Assembly (NCBI GenBank): GCA_964448755.1
Contig: CAYUXF010000029.1
Coordinates: forward strand, 1-18,514
Reading direction: 5' to 3'
Length of the DNA stretch: 18,514 nucleotides
Source of the DNA: CAYUXF01 sp964448755
GTDB taxonomy: Bacteria > Margulisbacteria > Termititenacia > Termititenacales > CAYUXF01
Within the stretch, counting starts at the first letter, position 1. Each line of letters starts with the position of its first letter. Below the pieces are notes generated by a model, which did not search any database, was not told the DNA's origin, and saw only the letters and a list, made by a program, of their open reading frames with translations. Shown here piece by piece: positions 15,198-18,514 of the stretch. A program made the translations under genes and the position numbers.

Positions 15198-16538
15198 CTA
15201 TCGATTAACAGTTATAGCTTTATTGAACAATGCAAAAAGATCTCGACGCTCGAGAAAGTCTGTTTCATTATAAAAAGAAGAAGAACGCTGAGCTTTCCAC
15301 TCCTTAAAAGGGACATTGATCTTATAATAAATAGAAGGAAATATCTTCACTTCAAGTTTTTTCAAATAATCGATAGTATACTCAATCTCATCTCTGGTCT
15401 GCTCAGGAAGCCCTAATATAAAATAAGCTCTAACATTCATTGCAAGAGATCTGGCTAGAGAGACGATCTTATCGAACTTATCGGTATTAAAAGGCCGTCC
15501 CAGTGTTCTTTGCAGATCAGCTGAAATAGTAACCAGTGAGAGATTAAGTTCACTAAAACCGGCTTCTTTCATTTTTATCAAGACCTCTTCATCAACACCT
15601 TCGATCGAAACGCCATTCATGGCGGTCAGATCTAATTGAACTTGCTCTTTTTTCTGTAAAGCCGTCAGCTCTTCTAAAAAATTTACGGCAAATTCTTTTT
15701 TTAAAAAAATATTATCGTCCTCAAAATTGATCATTTGGGTTTTATAGCGCAAAATACAATCTTTTATTTCAGCAAAAATATTCTCAATACTTCTATAGCG
15801 ATAGCGATTGCCCCAAAAATCCTTACTGCTGCAAAATTTACAATTGTGCGGGCAGCCACGCGAAATGATCATTGAAACAGCTCTTTTTTTATAGATCTTG
15901 AGATCCCGCTCTTTTAAATACTCTCTGGCGGGAAAAGCCAGCAGATCAAGGTCATCTATAAATTTTTTCTCTGTCTTAATGATATTATCACCAGATCTAA
16001 AATAGAGACCAGGTACATCGGTAAAATCACTCACCTTTTTATCTAAAGCGGCAAGCAGCAAAACCGCAGAGAGTTCACCCTCCCCGGCAATAATAAAATC
16101 AATATCTTTTTCTTTTAAATAATATTCAGGATATAAAGCGGCATGATAACCGCCTAAAACTATTCGCGCTTTTTTATTCTTTCTAATGATATTTATGATC
16201 TCATCTACTTCGGCATAATACGTCGTAAATAATGCAGAAACAAAAAACACTTCAGCATCTATCGCCTTAACCTGCCGCGCTATCTCCTGATAACTCATGC
16301 CAAAATGGTAATAATTCTTAAATGGAAAGCCCTCTTTCTCATTTAAAAAATGTCGCAAATAACCAAACTCCTGCGGCCAGGCAATTATCTTCTGTTTGGG
16401 AGTATGTCCGTTGATAAAAAATATCTCATGGCCAGCTTTTTTTAAAGCAGCCATAATATATAACAAACCAAGAGGCTGTCTTCTGACAGACGTAATATAA
16501 AAATCCTCTATCGGCGGATTAATAAAACAGACTCGCAT
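15198..16538 (-). CDS. B12-binding-domain radical SAM protein, substrate unknown
   Basis: The 446-residue protein has an N-terminal B12-binding-like Rossmann domain (about 1-165), opening with VCFINPPIEDFY and containing RIVLGGYHAALYP. A radical SAM domain follows, with the cluster motif Cys229-x3-Cys233-x2-Cys236 (RGCPHNCKFCSS) and NFEDDN (271-276). This is the BchE/P-methylase-like architecture used for methyl transfer and ring or backbone changes on varied substrates. The canonical cobalamin motif DxHxxG is not clear; the nearest place reads NGHTP (43-47), so cobalamin may bind without a lower histidine ligand or not at all. No pathway partners are adjacent: pyk follows and tRNA-Leu precedes. 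A perfect TATAAT lies 6 bases before the ATG and there is no ribosome binding site. The substrate cannot be inferred. Confidence 0.85.
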   Translation of the reverse strand: MRVCFINPPIEDFYITSVRRQPLGLLYIMAALKKAGHEIFFINGHTPKQKIIAWPQEFGYLRHFLNEKEGFPFKNYYHFGMSYQEIARQVKAIDAEVFFVSALFTTYYAEVDEIINIIRKNKKARIVLGGYHAALYPEYYLKEKDIDFIIAGEGELSAVLLLAALDKKVSDFTDVPGLYFRSGDNIIKTEKKFIDDLDLLAFPAREYLKERDLKIYKKRAVSMIISRGCPHNCKFCSSKDFWGNRYRYRSIENIFAEIKDCILRYKTQMINFEDDNIFLKKEFAVNFLEELTALQKKEQVQLDLTAMNGVSIEGVDEEVLIKMKEAGFSELNLSLVTISADLQRTLGRPFNTDKFDKIVSLARSLAMNVRAYFILGLPEQTRDEIEYTIDYLKKLEVKIFPSIYYKINVPFKEWKAQRSSSFYNETDFLERRDLFALFNKAITVNR

Positions 16539-16544
16539 TTTGCA

Positions 16545-16550
16545 ATTATA
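16545..16550 (-). promoter_or_regulatory. -10 box of the radical SAM gene, leaderless arrangement
   Basis: Minus-strand TATAAT, six bases (TGCAAA), then the ATG at 16538. No Shine-Dalgarno sequence intervenes and no good -35 is seen (ACAAAT at 17 bases). The box directly follows the AT palindrome that ends the tRNA-Leu transcription unit. Confidence 0.6.
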
Positions 16551-16552
16551 TC

Positions 16553-16568
16553 TTTTTTTATAAAAAAA
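16553..16568 (-). terminator. AT palindrome with T-run after tRNA-Leu
   Basis: A perfect 16-base palindrome made of seven T, AT, and seven A. On the minus strand its T-run (16568-16562) begins 11 bases after the tRNA CCA and could end the tRNA transcript. There is no GC-rich stem apart from the tRNA itself. The A-run leads straight into the -10 box of the radical SAM gene. The terminator function is inferred. Confidence 0.4.
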
Positions 16569-16579
16569 TTTGTAGTGTG

Positions 16580-16670
16580 TGGTGCCCGGAGCCGGACTTG
16601 AACCGGCACGGGCGTTTGACTTCCCTCAGGATTTTAAGTCCTGTGTGTCTACCAATTCCACCACCCGGGC
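16580..16670 (-). tRNA. tRNA-Leu, anticodon UAA
   Basis: Read on the minus strand, the acceptor 5' arm GCCCGGG (16670-16664) pairs with TCCGGGC, allowing one G-U, followed by discriminator A and an encoded CCA (16582-16580). The D-arm region is GTGGAATTGGTAGACAC. The anticodon stem CAGGA/TCCTG encloses the loop CTTAAAA with anticodon TAA. A long class II variable arm and the T arm GCCGG-TTCAAGT-CCGGC follow. The long variable arm and anticodon agree on leucine. It lies between the S1-domain gene and the radical SAM gene; no clear promoter of its own was found. Confidence 0.97.
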
Positions 16671-16706
16671 GTAATAAAACAAAAAATAATTAATTTTCAA
16701 ATGTGC

Positions 16707-16744
16707 AATGCTTCACAAAAGCATTCCTGCTACAAAAACAGGAA
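16707..16744. repeat. Two overlapping inverted repeats between the S1-domain gene and tRNA-Leu
   Basis: The first is AATGCTT-cacaa-AAGCATT (16707-16725), a perfect 7-bp stem. The second is TTCCTG with a 9-base loop and CAGGAA (16724-16744), a perfect 6-bp stem. They share bases 16724-16725, so both cannot form fully at once. They could end the divIC-S1 transcript or act before tRNA-Leu, but no U-run directly follows either stem on the minus strand. Nothing else was recognised in the 126-base gap 16671-16796. Confidence 0.5.
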
Positions 16745-16796
16745 AAAGAAGATACTATATTTTTAAACAAATAGCAATATTTTAAAAACCACTGGG

Positions 16797-17306
16797 CTAA
16801 ATTGGTTTTTTCTTTTTTATTAAACCTTTTTTCTTAAACCCCTGCTTATACTGCATATTTCTGCGGACATCCAGCTGGATCTCATCACTCTGCTTTAAAA
16901 AACTATCCATCATTTCATCAAAAGAACCAGGCTCAAAAGCTTTTTCTTTTTTCTTTTGATAACCGCCGCCGGACGGCACAAAAGGAGCGCCCTCATTACC
17001 GCGCTCTGCCGGCGCAGGAGCAGCTTTAGACTTATAACCTGGCACCTGTTTAATAGAAAGATCGTATTTGCCTTTTTTGTTTTTGCCTAGAACCTTAATT
17101 TTAATTATTTCATTGAGCGAAATAAAATTTTCAATATTGGTAACATAGGTGTCGGCTACTTCGGAAATATGGACCAACCCCTCACTCATATCTGGCAGCC
17201 TGACAAAAGCGCCAAAACTTGTAATACCTGTCACCACACCATCAAGAACTTCTCCACCGGCATACCCTTGATTCTGATTTTCTGTTAATTTTTTTTCTTC
17301 TGACAT
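16797..17306 (-). CDS. S1-domain RNA-binding protein, YabR/general stress protein 13-like
   Basis: The 169-residue protein has one S1 domain (about 18-87: GEVLDGVVTGITSFGAFVRL ... GLVHISEVADTYV ... GKYDLSIKQ), which binds RNA. An Ala/Pro/Gly-rich linker follows, then the tail block SFDEMMDSFLKQSDE (128-142) and a very basic C-terminus with KKKG and IKKKKPI. This layout matches the S1 proteins encoded next to divIC in Firmicutes (YabR), linked there to the ribosome and to stress or post-transcriptional control. It starts 12 bases after divIC. A GGAGGAG formed by the last divIC codons is about 15 bases upstream, so translation is probably coupled. The precise role is unknown. Confidence 0.88.
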   Translation of the reverse strand: MSEEKKLTENQNQGYAGGEVLDGVVTGITSFGAFVRLPDMSEGLVHISEVADTYVTNIENFISLNEIIKIKVLGKNKKGKYDLSIKQVPGYKSKAAPAPAERGNEGAPFVPSGGGYQKKKEKAFEPGSFDEMMDSFLKQSDEIQLDVRRNMQYKQGFKKKGLIKKKKPI

Positions 17307-17318
17307 ATTAAATTGCGA

Positions 17319-17597
17319 TCACTCCTCCACTATCTTAAATAATACTTCGCCAGGCTTGACCAGCCCGAGCTTTTTTCTGGCGGTAATTTCTATAAATCGG
17401 TCGGTCGTTACCTGCGCCAGCTTAATTTTCAACTCTTTATTCTTCTCTTCTTCTTCTCTGTATTTTTCTTTTAATTCTTCGTAGTTAACTAGAATTTTTT
17501 TATTATTCAAACACCCTTTGGTTAACCCAACAGAGAAATAGAGCAACAAAAATAAAATAAATACTGTTCTCAGTTTTTTCTTACTATTGCCGCGCAT
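17319..17597 (-). CDS. divIC: Septum formation initiator family protein (FtsB/DivIC-like)
   Basis: This is a bitopic division protein that joins FtsL and FtsQ/DivIB at the septum. The 92-residue protein has a short basic N-terminus (MRGNSKKKLR), one membrane segment (about 11-27) and a charged coiled coil (about 36-64). The family end block FIEITARKKLGLVKPGEVLFKI lies at 68-89. The length is normal. It has its own strong promoter; GGAG lies ten bases before the ATG, slightly far. The S1-domain gene follows directly, as divIC-yabR does in Bacillus. FtsB and DivIC belong to one family, so the symbol reflects the neighbourhood. Confidence 0.85.
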   Translation of the reverse strand: MRGNSKKKLRTVFILFLLLYFSVGLTKGCLNNKKILVNYEELKEKYREEEEKNKELKIKLAQVTTDRFIEITARKKLGLVKPGEVLFKIVEE

Positions 17598-17623
17598 TCA
17601 AAAACTGCTCCAAAAGACAAAAA

Positions 17624-17652
17624 ATTATAGTATTATAATGGCTTTTTCTCAA
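17624..17652 (-). promoter_or_regulatory. Strong promoter of divIC-S1 operon
   Basis: On the minus strand, -35 TTGAGA (17647-17652, 5 of 6), a 17-base spacer and a perfect -10 TATAAT (17624-17629). A second TATAAT lies inside the spacer (17632-17637). Transcription would start near 17617, leaving a leader of about 20 bases that contains the GGAG. It lies directly downstream of the glycosyltransferase stop. Confidence 0.8.
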
Positions 17653-17666
17653 TTAAAATTATTTAA

Positions 17667-18365
17667 TTAACGGATCGGCTTAAAATCATCACTGGCCTTA
17701 CCTTTAATATACATTCTAAAATAATTGGCAATATGATGACCTAGAAATTTAAAAACACCTTCAGCCAACAAACGGCGACTTGAAGTATACACTTTTATCT
17801 TACTATTATAAACAACCTTACCCTCTTTTCTAATTCTCAACCCTAAATCAATATCCTCGGCTGTCCAGAGGTCTGAACGAAAACCGCCTATTTTATCATA
17901 GGCTTTTTTCCGGACAGCAAAATTCATGCCAGCAGTATGATCTTTTCTAATTAATCTATTCCATTGTAAAAAAAGCCAATAGATCAAAGCGCCGAAAAAT
18001 TTAAACAATAGTGGACCATCCATAAAAAAGACCGGCCCATAAGTTGCTACAACTTTTTTATTTTTAAAAGTTTTATTGATCTGTTCCAGCCAGTATTTGC
18101 CAACAGCCGTATCAGCATCGGTACAAGCAATGATCTCCCCTTTAGTTGCGGCAAACCCTTCTGCCCTGGCCAGCGAAACACCTTTGCTTTTCTGCTTAAC
18201 TACACGCCAGCCAGCTTTTTTACAAAGCTCCGGCGTCTTATCTTTACTAGCATCAATAGCAACTACCTCAAAATCTTTAAACGTTTGTTTTTTCAAAGAT
18301 TCGATCAGCGGCTTAATATATTTTTGTTCATTCATAGTTGGTACTACTACCGATATTTTTGGCAT
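17667..18365 (-). CDS. Family 2 glycosyltransferase
   Basis: The 232-residue protein has the GT-A fold start ISVVVPTMNEQKYIKPLIESL, the metal/nucleotide-binding CTDADT (Asp83, Asp85) and WTAEDIDLGLRIRKEG, whose Glu170-Asp171 supply the likely catalytic base. A hydrophobic stretch (about 117-135) suggests membrane association, and MNFAVRKKAYDKIGGF (147-162) is a typical acceptor-side block. Such enzymes add sugars to lipids, polysaccharides or glycoproteins; donor and acceptor are unknown. AGAGGAG lies six bases before the ATG. It starts 32 bases after the partial upstream gene and is probably in the same transcript. divIC downstream has its own promoter. Confidence 0.9.
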   Translation of the reverse strand: MPKISVVVPTMNEQKYIKPLIESLKKQTFKDFEVVAIDASKDKTPELCKKAGWRVVKQKSKGVSLARAEGFAATKGEIIACTDADTAVGKYWLEQINKTFKNKKVVATYGPVFFMDGPLLFKFFGALIYWLFLQWNRLIRKDHTAGMNFAVRKKAYDKIGGFRSDLWTAEDIDLGLRIRKEGKVVYNSKIKVYTSSRRLLAEGVFKFLGHHIANYFRMYIKGKASDDFKPIR

Positions 18366-18397
18366 TTTTTACTCCTCTATTTTTACTTAATTTTAGG

Positions 18398-18514
18398 TCA
18401 AACTTCCTGTTTTGTCTTTAAGGAACCACTGCGCCGTAACTCTGTTTTAGTGATCCGCTTAAATAACGTAATTCGATAATTAGAAACATCTTTGGTCCAG
18501 CTGATCACTTCTTT
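18398..18514 (-). CDS. Partial protein of unknown function, C-terminal end only
   Basis: On the minus strand this is the only frame open from the window edge: 38 codons ending with TGA (18398-18400). The other two frames stop within about 35 bases. The visible residues begin KEVISWTKDVSNYR, continue ITLFKRITKTELRR and end SGSLKTKQEV, a basic tail without a recognisable domain. It ends 32 bases before the glycosyltransferase start, and there is no terminator between them, so the two probably share a transcript. I do not recognise the family. Confidence 0.55.
   Translation of the reverse strand, partial: KEVISWTKDVSNYRITLFKRITKTELRRSGSLKTKQEV

Overview
The window is about 39-40% G+C (estimated by eye) and densely coded, almost entirely with housekeeping genes, most of them on the minus strand. 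Two features suggest a bacterium with a peptidoglycan wall and a monoderm-like, Bacillus-style gene order. First, pgpH-ybeY-dgkA, rnc-smc and divIC-(S1-domain gene) sit in the same local orders as in Firmicutes. Second, the GntR/CBS-free CNNM protein, the undecaprenol-kinase-type DgkA and the 7TM-HD protein are all of Gram-positive type. The pyruvate kinase is instead of the divergent type I associate with Bacteroidetes. I cannot assign a phylum from sequence alone. An uncultured lineage (for example Margulisbacteria/Saganbacteria-like or Patescibacteria-like) fits as well as a Firmicute. No mobile element, CRISPR array, rRNA, defence gene or prophage gene was seen.

Layout. (1) 1-87: the 3' end of an L,D-transpeptidase on plus, converging on lgt (minus, 93-857). 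(2) 858-945: a short divergent promoter region driving lgt leftward and dgt (dGTPase, 946-2085) rightward. (3) 2082-7298: a five-gene minus-strand operon, read murA, pgpH, ybeY, dgkA, CNNM/CBS transporter, with gaps of 0-6 bases or overlaps; its last gene overlaps the dgt stop. (4) 7436-13474: a second minus-strand operon, read rnc, smc, folD, nfo. (5) 13672-15096: pyk, with its own clear promoter. (6) 15198-16538: a B12-type radical SAM protein of unknown substrate. (7) 16580-16670: tRNA-Leu(UAA). (8) 16797-18514: read leftward, an unidentified gene cut by the window edge, a family-2 glycosyltransferase, divIC (own strong promoter) and an S1-domain RNA-binding protein.

How the genes work together. 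MurA makes the first committed peptidoglycan precursor, and DgkA probably phosphorylates undecaprenol to the lipid carrier. PgpH probably degrades c-di-AMP, a regulator of wall and osmotic balance. DivIC/FtsB is a division protein, Lgt lipidates lipoproteins, and the L,D-transpeptidase crosslinks the wall. YbeY, RNase III and the S1 protein handle RNA. SMC, endonuclease IV and dGTPase serve chromosome structure, repair and dNTP balance.

The most interesting signals are regulatory and catalytic rather than a new gene system. Three first genes (lgt, dgt, radical SAM) have a -10 box exactly 6 bases before the ATG and no ribosome binding site, suggesting leaderless mRNAs. A 14-bp hairpin that pairs fully only in the sense RNA lies in the rnc leader, a possible RNase III self-control element. 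Pyruvate kinase keeps the K+-dependence residues but has lost one conserved K+-ligand serine. GATC appears about twice as often as base composition predicts.
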